This document shows positions 31,728-40,315 of a stretch of 64,000 nt of DNA, one piece after another. The translations under genes were made by a program, and so were the position numbers. Location of the stretch: contig CAXXKC010000002.1 in assembly GCA_963674835.2 (NCBI GenBank), forward strand, positions 124,001 through 188,000. Reading direction: 5' to 3'. Positions within the stretch are counted from its first letter, which is position 1; each line of letters starts with the position of its first letter. This DNA is from G963674835 sp963674835 (GTDB lineage Bacteria > Planctomycetota > Planctomycetia > Pirellulales > Thermoguttaceae). The notes beneath the pieces are model-generated. The model made no database searches and was not told the origin of the DNA. It was given only the letters and a program-made list of their open reading frames with translations.

Positions 31728-33815
31728 TCACTCCTCTAGGAGGTTCTTCGCAGTGTGCTTACTAACAAGCTCCCGTCCCGTCTGGGACAGATAGTACCGG
31801 TATGCCGAACCCTTGATGCCGATACCCACACGCAGGACGTGCCTTGCGTTGTGTGCTCGGTCCAGAAGCTGGTCGCACCGTGTCTTCTTCAGGCCCGATA
31901 TGTCCACCAACTCATTGATCGTAATGGCATGGCATTCATCGACCGGCAGATGCCGGATCGCCTGGCAGACCAACCTATCCGTTTTCTCCTGCCGCTCCGT
32001 TGCTGTCACGGAGGCCAAGTCGAGTTCTTCGGCCAGCACGATGCTCGATGTGTCACCCACGCCGACCTCCACACAATGAACCCCGAACTTGGAGAACTCG
32101 TCGGAGTCTTTTTGCTTGACGCAGGCAATTTCGATTCCATCGGTCAGTCGCTCGCCCATCTTTTTCACGGACACCATCGTGTCGGCTGCACCTCGCAGGG
32201 AGGAATGACCTCGCTCCCGCTCCAGGTTCCAACCGGTGTGGTGGATGACTAGGATCGTGGAGCCAAACGCCCGTTGCAGAAGACCAGCACCACGAATGAA
32301 AGCCCCCATGTCATCCTCGCTCGATTCACTGCCACCGAGGTTCCGATTGAGGGTGTCAATTACAATCATGGCGGGTGGGGCGCTCATTTGTTTGTCGATG
32401 GTCTCGGCCAACGCCTTGAGTTCGTCATTCTGGATCAGAGCGAAGGCTTCCGGGATGATTCCAAAGTCCTGAGGTGGAACCACGTCATGGTACTCACACC
32501 ACCGCAGGCACCGTTTGCTGATCCCAGAGACGCCCTCCGCCGCAATGTACACGACCGGGCCTTGCTGGACAGCACGCCCCAACCATTGTTTACCGACGGC
32601 TGTACAAAGTCCCCAATCGAGGGCTAAGAAGCTCTTGCCCGCACCGGCTTGTCCCCAGAGAATCACGATGCTGCTCTGCGGGAAAATGCCCTTGATGTGC
32701 CACTGCGGTGGTGGCATCGCAGCCAGTTCATCGATTGTGTAGATCCGGCGTTGCCGTTTTTCCCTTTTCTTGGCCTCACTCTGCTGGTACAGTGCGGCAT
32801 TGTCATCGCCTGGGTTGCCCGGTCGTTCCTCGCTGGATGTGCAGGTTGCAGGACTAACAATACTCTCGACCGTGCTGTCGTCCACCCGACCCCAATCGTA
32901 GCATTCCTCCTTGGCAGTTGCCTTTTCGAGTACGCCCTCACGATAATCAAGCCGCTCCCACTTGTCCCGCATCAGGCCAGACTTCCGAAATATGGCGTCA
33001 ATCAGTTCGGGCTGCGGTCCACAATAGAAGGCGAGCAGGCTAGATAAGGCTAGGTCGGCTTCGGAGTGGCTGGGATAGTCACCCTCCCATTCCCCATGCC
33101 AGAGCTTCCGAAACTTGTCACCATTTCGGGCACGGAAGGCCACTTCCAGGACATCTGTTAGGTCCAGATCATCTGCGACATCGGCTGTTGGCGCAGCCGA
33201 TGTCGCCTTCTCCGGTTCCTTTCCGAGGTACTGGGCGTGGAGCGCTACGATTTCCGCCTCACGGTTTTCAACGTCACGAGGAGTCCCATCGACGTGATGT
33301 CCTGTGATCGTCAGGTAGCGGGGACTCGTATAGTCGTACATTTCCACCGACCCTTTTCGTCGTCCGCCGGGCGGCAGTTCACCCTTGCAGATAATCCGTA
33401 TGCCCGTGCCTGAAGGGCTGATCTCCGTGTACGAGTTGATCTGAGAAATAATGTCTGCCGCCCACGGAGCAATCTCGCCCGTGTTCGGATCGCGGCATTC
33501 ATCCAGGTCAATCCCGACTTCCCCAAGCTGTAGCACGTACCCGGCACCCTGCACCTCACCACGTCCCGCTTGGGCGGAGTACCGCTCGTGCCGATCTTTT
33601 GCCGTCGCAAGGCTCGCCCAGGTCCATGGGCGTGTGGTCGATGCTTTTCCCCCTCTTGTCGGATTGAGCGGGATTTTCGTATAGAGCTTGCCGTGGGGTG
33701 TGGGTTTTACGATCTTCTCCAGCCGCCAGTTCACCCATTGGCGGCGACACCGCATTGCCTGTGGGATATTCGCATAGATTGGCGGTAGCATGATGGGTTG
33801 TCCGTTATCACTCAT
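31728..33815 (-). CDS. Primase-helicase replication protein (RepA-like AAA domain), 695 aa
   Basis: Start 33815 (MSDNGQPIML) has AAAGGAGGCAC upstream and overlaps the preceding stop by 8 nt. Residues 15-200 resemble the phage/plasmid primase-polymerase N-terminal region, with GIDLDECRD, TEISPSGTGIRIICKG and YDYTSPRYLTITGHH. From about residue 390 there is an AAA_25/RepA helicase domain: Walker A LWGQAGAGKSFLALDWG, PVVYIAAEG, Walker B AMIVIDTLNRNLGGS and a sensor-like ILVIHHTGW. A helical, winged-helix-like C-terminus follows. It is likely the replication initiator/helicase of a plasmid-, satellite- or phage-derived element. Catalytic positions look intact. Confidence 0.88.
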   Translation of the reverse strand: MSDNGQPIMLPPIYANIPQAMRCRRQWVNWRLEKIVKPTPHGKLYTKIPLNPTRGGKASTTRPWTWASLATAKDRHERYSAQAGRGEVQGAGYVLQLGEVGIDLDECRDPNTGEIAPWAADIISQINSYTEISPSGTGIRIICKGELPPGGRRKGSVEMYDYTSPRYLTITGHHVDGTPRDVENREAEIVALHAQYLGKEPEKATSAAPTADVADDLDLTDVLEVAFRARNGDKFRKLWHGEWEGDYPSHSEADLALSSLLAFYCGPQPELIDAIFRKSGLMRDKWERLDYREGVLEKATAKEECYDWGRVDDSTVESIVSPATCTSSEERPGNPGDDNAALYQQSEAKKREKRQRRIYTIDELAAMPPPQWHIKGIFPQSSIVILWGQAGAGKSFLALDWGLCTAVGKQWLGRAVQQGPVVYIAAEGVSGISKRCLRWCEYHDVVPPQDFGIIPEAFALIQNDELKALAETIDKQMSAPPAMIVIDTLNRNLGGSESSEDDMGAFIRGAGLLQRAFGSTILVIHHTGWNLERERGHSSLRGAADTMVSVKKMGERLTDGIEIACVKQKDSDEFSKFGVHCVEVGVGDTSSIVLAEELDLASVTATERQEKTDRLVCQAIRHLPVDECHAITINELVDISGLKKTRCDQLLDRAHNARHVLRVGIGIKGSAYRYYLSQTGRELVSKHTAKNLLEE

Positions 33816-33993
33816 GTGCCTCCTTTCGCTCCTCTCGCTCACACCATCGGCGGAGTACGTCGCTTGCTAGCCGGTAGGCGGGCACCCGTCGCCGTTTTGC
33901 CACACGCTTGATCGCAGCGGCCACATCGTCTTCCAGTCCGACACTGGTGATGGGATAGGTGTATGTTTTGTTTTCTGTTCGGGTCGTTTGCAT
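33808..33993 (-). CDS. Small DNA-binding-like protein, 61 aa
   Basis: Start 33993 (MQTTRTENKTYTYPI) with AAAGGAGGGTT; the longer frame is rejected. SVGLEDDVAAAIKRVAKRRR, then VPAYRLASDVLRRWCEREER has the strand-helix-helix pattern of ribbon-helix-helix (CopG/Arc-like) proteins. Its stop overlaps the primase-helicase start, so it is a good candidate for copy-number or transcriptional control of the replication gene. Confidence 0.65.
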   Translation of the reverse strand: MQTTRTENKTYTYPITSVGLEDDVAAAIKRVAKRRRVPAYRLASDVLRRWCEREERKEAHE

Positions 33994-34226
33994 AACCCTC
34001 CTTTCGTTTTCCTTATAGTAGTGTTGGCGTATGCAGATTTTCGGGAAATTCTTGGGAAAATTCCCCAAGAACTTGGTGCGGGCTTAATAGATACCAGGCC
34101 AGGGAAAGCGTCGGCGTATTCTTGCCCAATTACCCAGATGGATACCGCCAGTCACGGAAGGTGACGAGGGTGGGTAGCGTTTGTGTTCGGAAACCGAACA
34201 TTGGAGGGATTTGTCGTTTGTCAAGA

Positions 34227-34261
34227 CATCCCATCCACCGGCGATGCCGGTGGATGGGATG
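34227..34261. repeat. Perfect hairpin, 16-bp stem
   Basis: CATCCCATCCACCGGC-GAT and its exact complement. No T-run on either side. Confidence 0.8.
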
Positions 34262-34385
34262 ATGGTCATTGACACTTTCCATACTTGCACGCCAAGTTGA
34301 GCAGCTTGGTAACGAGATCAGCGTTCTCTCGGCCGATGGCCCAGATGGACACGGTTCCGTCACCAGAAAGAACCTGGAACGCATT

Positions 34386-34416
34386 GGGGCCGTTCTCGAC
34401 CGCCGAGAACGGCCCC
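34386..34416. repeat. Perfect hairpin, 13-bp stem
   Basis: GGGGCCGTTCTCG-ACCGC-CGAGAACGGCCCC. Followed by TTGATCTTTG on the plus strand; possible terminator. Confidence 0.75.
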
Positions 34417-34674
34417 TTGATCTTTGCCGACGATCTCTGCGGCACCTGCTTATGACCGGCTCCTTCCAGGGCGGCGATCCATTGATCCTCCTTCTGTTAT
34501 TCGAGGTATGTATGCAGCAGGTGATGATTTCTTCACGGTGGTGAGGAGGAGTGACGGATTACGGGCGGGGAGGTTGGTTAGCCAGTCATTCTCTGGCTAG
34601 GATGTGGGCAGGCCGTTAGGGCGGGCTCCCACCCCGTCGCCGCACAGGGCGACGCAGTTACGTCAAACCAAGAC

Positions 34675-35613
34675 TCACTTTGGCAGGGATAGTAATCGCT
34701 TGATCCGGTCTAGGTTTCGCTGCGCTGAATCCACGCTGCCCATGACCTCGACATACCGCCGGGCAACTAGCAACTTATTGCTGGCAATCTTTCGAGCATC
34801 GGGTTCGTAGTTCATCCAGATCTGCTCCTTTCTCGGCGTTCCTCTTCCCATGATGGCCCTCGTATCGAATGAAACTCGTCGCCAGTGAAACAAGTAAGAC
34901 GCATAGAGCGCTTGGTCGTAGCCGCAAAGCAGTATGAACCCTTTTGCTCCCAGCAATGTGCGCAGTAGTTTCTCATGCTCCGCAAGCATCAGGACATGCC
35001 TATAGAGAGGCGCGTGAGACGTGAGTGTTGCTGGATGGTACGGAGGGTCGACAAACCAAAATGTGGTGGGTGAATCGTATCGCCGGAATACGCCAAACCA
35101 GTCAGTGTGCTCCAAACGGACTCGACGGAATCGCTGTCGCCACAAGTCCAACACTGTTGGGAGGTCAAGCAAAAGTTTCGTAGCCCTGTCGCCATGGCTA
35201 AGATTTGTGGACCAGGACCGAGCCAATGAGGGATGTGGCCCTCTGTAGCCGATTGCCGAACATACAAGGAATGCCCACGCCTTACGTACACGCGGATGTT
35301 TGCACGGATGTTCGGCCAAGATTCGGGAGCAATCCTCGTACTGCCTGCGTCCATTTGGAGTCTTGTTCTTGAGCAGGTCGAGCAGCCGACGGTACTCCTT
35401 GTCGTTCTGCAATACCTTGAAAACGCTGTAGACGTGATCGTCCACATCGTTCCAAATCTCAATCCGCGATGGCTGCTTAGCCATGATCTCTCCGCCCATT
35501 CCTCCAAATGGCGAGGCAAAGATGCGATGGGGCGGGTAGTACTGCTCGTACTTCTCGGCCAGCATGAGTTTGTGACCGGGGTAGGAGGCGAGTGTCCTTG
35601 GTGTCTTCGTCAT
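34675..35613 (-). CDS. DNA adenine methyltransferase, D12/Dam class, 312 aa
   Basis: Start 35613 overlaps the upstream stop (ATGA). Motif I is FASPFGGMGGEIMA (F-x-G-x-G SAM-binding pattern) and motif IV is FWFVDPPYHPA with the DPPY catalytic tetrapeptide. KAWAFLVCSAIGYRG fits the D12 family insert. The enzyme transfers methyl to adenine N6 in DNA. No restriction partner is adjacent, so it may be an orphan methyltransferase protecting element DNA or marking replication, as in many phages and plasmids. Confidence 0.9.
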   Translation of the reverse strand: MTKTPRTLASYPGHKLMLAEKYEQYYPPHRIFASPFGGMGGEIMAKQPSRIEIWNDVDDHVYSVFKVLQNDKEYRRLLDLLKNKTPNGRRQYEDCSRILAEHPCKHPRVRKAWAFLVCSAIGYRGPHPSLARSWSTNLSHGDRATKLLLDLPTVLDLWRQRFRRVRLEHTDWFGVFRRYDSPTTFWFVDPPYHPATLTSHAPLYRHVLMLAEHEKLLRTLLGAKGFILLCGYDQALYASYLFHWRRVSFDTRAIMGRGTPRKEQIWMNYEPDARKIASNKLLVARRYVEVMGSVDSAQRNLDRIKRLLSLPK

Positions 35614-36557
35614 TGGTCCCGCTTTCCTTCCTCTAATTCCTTGGCGTACTGCAAAACACGCATGGCCCGCTCCCAAGTCTTCGTCGCATTGACGAAACCG
35701 GTAACGACATCAGCGGCTTCAAAGGCTCGTTTCCAGCTACCGAACGATTGAACGAAGCTGACAGCAGCTTCGGTTTCGCATGGGGTGATGGGCAGATCCT
35801 GGTCTTCGATGCTTTTCTTTTGACGACGAAGGGACCGACTACTCGCGGGCGGGTGCGGTTTGTGAACGACATCTTCAACATCGGCGTCAGGCTTGGCACG
35901 CTCGCGTTGTGTGACTTGAGTGGTCTCTGGCTGGGTCGGGTCATTGCCAACAGGGTCTTGCACTGAGTCGTCATCTTCATGTTTCGTGTCACCCTGTCTA
36001 TTGCTGACAAGCTCGGCATGGGCAGGTTGACCGGCATCCTGTTTGCGACTCTTCTTCGGCTTCGCGACGCCATACGCTGTCTTCAGGTCGGTCCATGTGC
36101 GATATTTGGCGGCTAACTCGTCTTCGCCGTGACCGTTGTCAGTGGCGCGGTCATAAACCTCTGCCATTTCCCAGAGCGTTGTACGGGGCAGCTTGGACTT
36201 CTTCTGCACTGCACACCAGTCGCGCTGGCCCCTGTGCCGCTGGCGAAAGATGGATGCAGCTCTGCAGCCACGCCATCGGGCACGGATTGATAGCCGAAGA
36301 AATGCGATGCCCTCTTTCTCGTATTCATTCCCCTGTTCCACCGATACCTGGCAGCAATGCAGGAGATCCTCGTCCGGCCATGATTCGTCTGGCTGGGAGA
36401 TGTTCGGATTCTGAACATTTGGTTTGGTGTGTTCCTCGTCGCTCCAGGAGTCATTGTCCTCGGCTCGCGGTACACGGACGGACGGCACAGCCGTGGTGGG
36501 CTCGCACACCGATTCCGATTCTTGGTAATTCCTCTTTGTCATAACGGCATCAGACAT
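35610..36557 (-). CDS. Hypothetical charged protein upstream of the methyltransferase, 315 aa
   Basis: Start 36557 (MSDAVMTKRNYQESESVCEP) has CAAAAGGAGCTACGT. A long hydrophilic N-terminus leads to a basic helical central part (SIRARWRGCRAASIFRQRHR, LPRTTLWEMAEVYDRA, WTDLKTAYGV), a disordered charged linker rich in Gln/Asp/Lys, and a helical C-terminus (SWKRAFEAADVVTGFVNATK). Phage-like DUF3102-type proteins have a similar build, but I cannot assign a family. Coupled by ATGA to the methyltransferase. The paired palindromes at 36692-36721 lie 135 bp upstream. Confidence 0.65.
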   Translation of the reverse strand: MSDAVMTKRNYQESESVCEPTTAVPSVRVPRAEDNDSWSDEEHTKPNVQNPNISQPDESWPDEDLLHCCQVSVEQGNEYEKEGIAFLRLSIRARWRGCRAASIFRQRHRGQRDWCAVQKKSKLPRTTLWEMAEVYDRATDNGHGEDELAAKYRTWTDLKTAYGVAKPKKSRKQDAGQPAHAELVSNRQGDTKHEDDDSVQDPVGNDPTQPETTQVTQRERAKPDADVEDVVHKPHPPASSRSLRRQKKSIEDQDLPITPCETEAAVSFVQSFGSWKRAFEAADVVTGFVNATKTWERAMRVLQYAKELEEGKRDQ

Positions 36558-36691
36558 ACGTAGCTCCTTTTGCACTGAAGTGTTCTGCTCTACGGGCGGC
36601 ACGACCACAAAACCGCCGCACAAAGACAGCCACAAGTACATGAGGAGTCTGAAAACCAGCAACTTTTCACGGCGTATTCGCGCAAAGAAAG

Positions 36692-36721
36692 GGTCATGAC
36701 CTCTTGCAAGTGGTCATGACC
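36692..36721. promoter_or_regulatory. Paired GGTCATGACC palindromes, 20-bp periodicity (pair 1)
   Basis: GGTCATGACC at 36692-36701 and 36712-36721, separated by 10 bp. It lies between the end of the 409-residue gene and the start of the 315-residue gene, 135 bp before the latter. The spacing is two helical turns, as for two dimers on one DNA face. An identical pair is at 38281-38310. Confidence 0.8.
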
Positions 36722-36788
36722 TTTTCTGGGCTGGACGGAAGGGTGCGTGCGGGATGCCAGCCGCCGTCGTTCGTAGAGGCAGTACGTC

Positions 36789-38018
36789 CTATGTTGTGGA
36801 GTACTTCTGTAACGCTGAAAGGAGACTTTGGTGGAACTTAGGGTCGCCCTTTTGGCGCTGATACTTTTCTAGCATTTCACTAATGCGCTCCTCGGTCAGC
36901 TTGCCGGACTCATACGCTGCAATCATGATCTTCGCCAGGGCATGACCTTCATCGTCGCGCACAGTCCTACGTATCTCATCCACGATCTCACGACGGACCA
37001 ATTCTATTTGAGCATCACAACTACGAACGTCGGATGCACATTCCACTGCCCTATGGATTCCTATCTTTCGTGGTTTCATCGCCTGCCCATTCGGCTTACG
37101 CTGAATCCCCAATCCCTCGGCTATCGCGATCCACGCAGGCGAGCGCGAGACCATCGCTGGAGCTTTAACGCCTAGTTCACGCGCAACCGCGTTTCTCCCG
37201 AACATCCTCCTCGCAGCAATTCGCGCTCCCTCGCATCCTTTGGCCACGTTCTGAACGAGTTCCATGTATGACGACGCACGTCTTGCCTTATACTCCAAGA
37301 TCGCCTCGTCGAGATCATGCTGCGTCCAACTGCGTGTGCCGTTACTCTTGCTGGATGTCGTTGAAGAACCAAGCAGATTCTCCACATAGTACGAATACGG
37401 CAAATGGCCCATGAGAACCTTCCAGCCATCGAGAACGTCCTTTGGCTGGATTGGATTCGACACCCATTCCAGAGCAATCTTCAATGAGAGAAATGGGTCA
37501 CGAACAAGCTCCAATCGAAAATAGCCGGGCTCCTTCAGTCGGGCCGTCGGGTCAAAACCCTCGATGACCCCTTCAAATCTTTCCGAGTGGTCAGGCAGTC
37601 CATTGTGCAGCCTGACATCAAGTAGTGGCAAGCCACAGCGTAGACCAACTGCCCCCGCAAGAAACACGCCACTGCCTCCTCTCGCATCGGCATCAGGAAT
37701 GTCAAGAATGCCCTGCACCTCTTTTTCGATGTGCATGAAGTCGTTGCAGCCGCTCACGTCTCCAAAGAAGCGGTAGGCGTACTGATCGTTCGCGGTACGA
37801 CGCCACCGCTCAGGGATCACGACGACATCTGCATCCAGGTTGGCATGGTTTGCAAAGACCACATCCCATACCTTGCCGATCTCGGAAGCACCAAATCGAC
37901 GCATCGAAGCGAAGCCCTCGACACGGAGATCAGGATAGCGGATGTGACAACGGTCAAGCTCATCACACATGACTCGAATGGTCTGCTCATTCGGTGAGGG
38001 GGCCTTCTTCCTGGGCAT
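36789..38018 (-). CDS. Unknown protein with C-terminal HTH-like region, 409 aa
   Basis: Start 38018 (MPRKKAPSPNEQTI) has GTAGGAGCGAACC; the longer frame is rejected. The N-terminal 200 residues are alpha/beta (VVFANHANLDADVVVIPERW). Residues 250-330 are helical; GRNAVARELGVKAPAMVSRS resembles a helix-turn-helix. The C-terminus is charged helices. It stands alone between two sets of paired GGTCATGACC palindromes, so it or a partner may bind them. No family recognised. Confidence 0.65.
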   Translation of the reverse strand: MPRKKAPSPNEQTIRVMCDELDRCHIRYPDLRVEGFASMRRFGASEIGKVWDVVFANHANLDADVVVIPERWRRTANDQYAYRFFGDVSGCNDFMHIEKEVQGILDIPDADARGGSGVFLAGAVGLRCGLPLLDVRLHNGLPDHSERFEGVIEGFDPTARLKEPGYFRLELVRDPFLSLKIALEWVSNPIQPKDVLDGWKVLMGHLPYSYYVENLLGSSTTSSKSNGTRSWTQHDLDEAILEYKARRASSYMELVQNVAKGCEGARIAARRMFGRNAVARELGVKAPAMVSRSPAWIAIAEGLGIQRKPNGQAMKPRKIGIHRAVECASDVRSCDAQIELVRREIVDEIRRTVRDDEGHALAKIMIAAYESGKLTEERISEMLEKYQRQKGDPKFHQSLLSALQKYSTT

Positions 38019-38055
38019 TGGTTCGCTCCTACATACTGCGTCGAAAGAGATCTTC

Positions 38056-38091
38056 CCGAAGCCCAGGATTCTACCGTGATCTGGGCTTCGG
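38056..38091 (-). repeat. Leader hairpin, 11-bp stem
   Basis: CCGAAGCCCAG and CTGGGCTTCGG around a 14-nt loop, 38 nt before the start codon of the 409-residue gene; probably in its untranslated leader. Confidence 0.7.
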
Positions 38092-38138
38092 ACAAGCGCG
38101 CAAACTGGCCACGAACCGTGGCTTGAGTTGGAGAAAAC

Positions 38139-38176
38139 CAACATTTAGCGCAAGCTACCGCTTGCGCTAAATGTTG
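38139..38176 (-). repeat. Perfect hairpin, 17-bp stem
   Basis: CAACATTTAGCGCAAGC-TACC and its exact complement. AT-rich outer stem with GC-rich top. It lies between the paired palindromes and the 409-residue gene; no T-run. Confidence 0.8.
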
Positions 38177-38280
38177 CAGGATTCGCAAAGGACTTACGAT
38201 TTTTCGCCTGTATTGGAAAAATTTCGCTCGCAAGTGCGGGAAACGTAGTCACTCGCCATCTGGGGGGCGGGTGTTGCACT

Positions 38281-38310
38281 GGTCATGACCACCACGAAAC
38301 GGTCATGACC
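38281..38310. promoter_or_regulatory. Paired GGTCATGACC palindromes, 20-bp periodicity (pair 2)
   Basis: GGTCATGACC at 38281-38290 and 38301-38310, with the same 10-bp gap as pair 1 but a different gap sequence. It lies in the divergent region between the 409-residue gene (minus) and the 72-residue gene (plus). Confidence 0.8.
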
Positions 38311-38427
38311 ACTTCGGCTTCACGAATTGCCCGGGAAAACAGGTGATTCGGCACGCCCTTATGCTCTTGCACCCACTTGTAGAGGGCTGATGGTGATGCA
38401 CATGGTGATTGAACCAGGAGGACAAAT

Positions 38428-38646
38428 ATGAAGATCAAAGAGATCTACGTCGAACTGGCCATCAAAAAGTCCCAGGACTACCAAAGCTCCTCCAACGCGG
38501 TCGGGCTGAGGGGAGAACTGGAAGTCGATGACGACCCGATAAAAATGGTCAAGAAGCTCCAGGAGCAGTGTTTTACGCTGTTGCTCAAGAAACCCTTTGC
38601 TGCTGGGAGTAGATCTGCACCAGCCAAGGCCGTGCCAGCCCAGTGA
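38428..38646 (+). CDS. Small hypothetical protein, 72 aa
   Basis: CAGGAGGACAAAT precedes the ATG. MKIKEIYVELAIKKSQDYQS, then a VGLRGELEVDDDPIKMVKKL block, is a beta-rich N-terminus with a helical end. This pattern of about 70 residues is familiar from small plasmid or phage proteins of unknown role. It is divergent from the 409-residue gene across the palindrome pair, so it may share its regulation. Confidence 0.65.
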   Translation: MKIKEIYVELAIKKSQDYQSSSNAVGLRGELEVDDDPIKMVKKLQEQCFTLLLKKPFAAGSRSAPAKAVPAQ

Positions 38647-39002
38647 TGGACTAGTCGCGAGTGCACTGCCGCCAGAATTCAGAAATTCTGCCACAGGCGG
38701 CGGGCGGCTGAGCGTGGAAAAGGGCCACAATCCACGGGAAGACGAAGATCGCTGGCTATTGCAATGAAGTTCTTTCGGAAGGAAGAATGGCTGGCGTTTA
38801 ATAGCGTTCAATATCCCGATTGAATCAAAAGCTTCGGGATCTCCGAGGCTACAGCCGCAATCGGCTCGCCGCCGGGCTTTCTGCTGCTCCAAGAGCATAA
38901 CGACCATGTGGCATATCAGGATCGGCTGTGGCAGAGACCTTCCCTTTCGATCATACTTGACAAAGATGGCACGCCCGTAACCTGTGTGAGGACTGGCACG
39001 AG
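38647..39002. other. Intergenic region
   Basis: No gene seen. An imperfect inverted repeat with AGAATT/AAATTCT core lies at 38677-38694, inside GCCGCC/GGCGGC flanks, possibly a terminator for the 72-residue gene. Confidence 0.4.
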
Positions 39003-40256
39003 ATGAGTAATAACACCACGTTCAGTGTCGTCTCGCAAACAGATCAAGAATACCTCGATGCATTGAAGCAGATACAAGCGGACGGCTCCCTTGAGTGTCA
39101 GCAGTATCACCTCGGTGACATCCAAGTCCAGGCACGAGACCTGGCAGACAATAAGATGGTCCAGGAAGTGCTCGCCTATGGCGTACGGGCCTTCAATCGC
39201 ATTCACTGTAGCTTCCCCAATTCGCTTTCAATGGAAATCAAGCGATCAACGGGTCCCGAGATGCTGTTCGATACAGTGTCGGTGAACGGAGGTCAAGGGC
39301 CGGAACCGGTTGCTAAGCTTGCAGCAATAGCTCAGAAGCATCTTCAAACGAAGTCGTTACTAGGAATAGGGAGTGCTCTAGGCGAAGAGGCACGGCAGCA
39401 TTTCCAGGCTCGTGAGATTGCGCTAGCCAAACTGGAGAAGATGGCTGCGGACCTTATGCAGGAAATGGAGGAGGTTCGCAAGCGACGAGAAGACGAATAT
39501 CAAAGCAAAGTGCAAACGCTGGAAAATAGGGTGGAAAAGGAGCGGCAGGAGCTACAATCCCAGCACGAACAACGCAGTAAACAACTGCAAGAGAAAGCGG
39601 ACGAACTTGATCGGCAGCGAAAGGAACTGGACGATAGAGCGTCCAAACACGCTAGACGCCAGCACTACAAGGACATCAAGGAGAAGTTCAAGAGTTGGAA
39701 CGATAAGTTCCAGGTGACTAAAGGAACAAGTCACCTCCGCATTAGCGTGGCTGTAACCACCGTGTTTTTGCTTCTGCTGTTCGGTGGACTTGCGGCGGGA
39801 TTTCTTTTTCAATCCATCACAGCTTCGGACAATACTCACTTGATTGCGGCGGCGGTGAAGCAAGTCACGTTCACACTTCTCTTCGTATCCACAGCTTTCT
39901 TCTTTATTCGTTGGAACAATCAATGGTTCCAACGACATGCTGACGAGGAATTTCGGTTGAAGCGAATGGAATTAGATATTGACCGTGCAAGCTGGTTCGT
40001 GGAGATGGCATTTGAATGGAAGGAGGAGAAGGGAACGGAAATCCCTCTGGCGATTATCGAGCGACTCACCCAAGGGCTTTTTGCCAACGATGTGTCCGAT
40101 CATTCAGCAGAACCTGCCGATTCACTAATGCAGGCTATCGTTGGTGCTGCCCGATTCAAGGTACAATTCCCAAACGGCATCATGGCGGAGTATGACCGAA
40201 AGGGCATCAAGGAGCTTCTTAGAAACCAACCAGTAAAGGGCGATGGCTGCGATTAG
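39003..40256 (+). CDS. Coiled-coil membrane protein, 417 aa
   Basis: Residues 1-125 form a soluble domain (CQQYHLGDIQVQARDLADNK, FDTVSVNGGQG). A long coiled coil at about 140-225 (KLEKMAADLMQEMEEVRKRR, then heptads) follows. Two membrane helices come next (VAVTTVFLLLLFGGLAAGFL and VTFTLLFVSTAFFFIRW), and a cytoplasmic C-terminus with a VEMAFEWKEEKGTEIPLAII segment. It resembles membrane-anchored sensor or effector proteins of defence islands, but no enzymatic motif is visible. It is the last gene of the island before the tRNA border and has its own terminator. Confidence 0.75.
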   Translation: MSNNTTFSVVSQTDQEYLDALKQIQADGSLECQQYHLGDIQVQARDLADNKMVQEVLAYGVRAFNRIHCSFPNSLSMEIKRSTGPEMLFDTVSVNGGQGPEPVAKLAAIAQKHLQTKSLLGIGSALGEEARQHFQAREIALAKLEKMAADLMQEMEEVRKRREDEYQSKVQTLENRVEKERQELQSQHEQRSKQLQEKADELDRQRKELDDRASKHARRQHYKDIKEKFKSWNDKFQVTKGTSHLRISVAVTTVFLLLLFGGLAAGFLFQSITASDNTHLIAAAVKQVTFTLLFVSTAFFFIRWNNQWFQRHADEEFRLKRMELDIDRASWFVEMAFEWKEEKGTEIPLAIIERLTQGLFANDVSDHSAEPADSLMQAIVGAARFKVQFPNGIMAEYDRKGIKELLRNQPVKGDGCD

Positions 40257-40284
40257 ACGGCCAATTTCCTAGACCCCGGACATC

Positions 40285-40315
40285 AAACGCCCCCAGGAGC
40301 TTCCTGGGGGCGTTT
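40285..40315. terminator. Bidirectional rho-independent terminator
   Basis: AAACGCCCCCAGGA-GCT-TCCTGGGGGCGTTT, 14-bp perfect stem, followed by TTGTTT. It terminates the 417-residue gene; the A-tract on the left arm also allows leftward termination. Confidence 0.92.

Larger units (their letters stand above)
33994..34674. other. Long intergenic region with hairpins
   Basis: No confident gene. A TTG-started frame 34269-34544 (+) has plausible middle residues (VEQLGNEISVLSADG) but no ribosome site and contains a perfect hairpin. Also visible: inverted repeat TTCTTGGGAAAATTCCCCAA near 34041, GTTCGGAAACCGAAC at 34184-34198, hairpins at 34227-34261 and 34386-34416. The first part probably contains the promoter of the rep unit. 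Confidence 0.5.

Noticed and set aside
34269..34544. 91-codon frame with TTG start
   Set aside because: Partly plausible residues, but no ribosome site and a perfect hairpin inside; left as intergenic.
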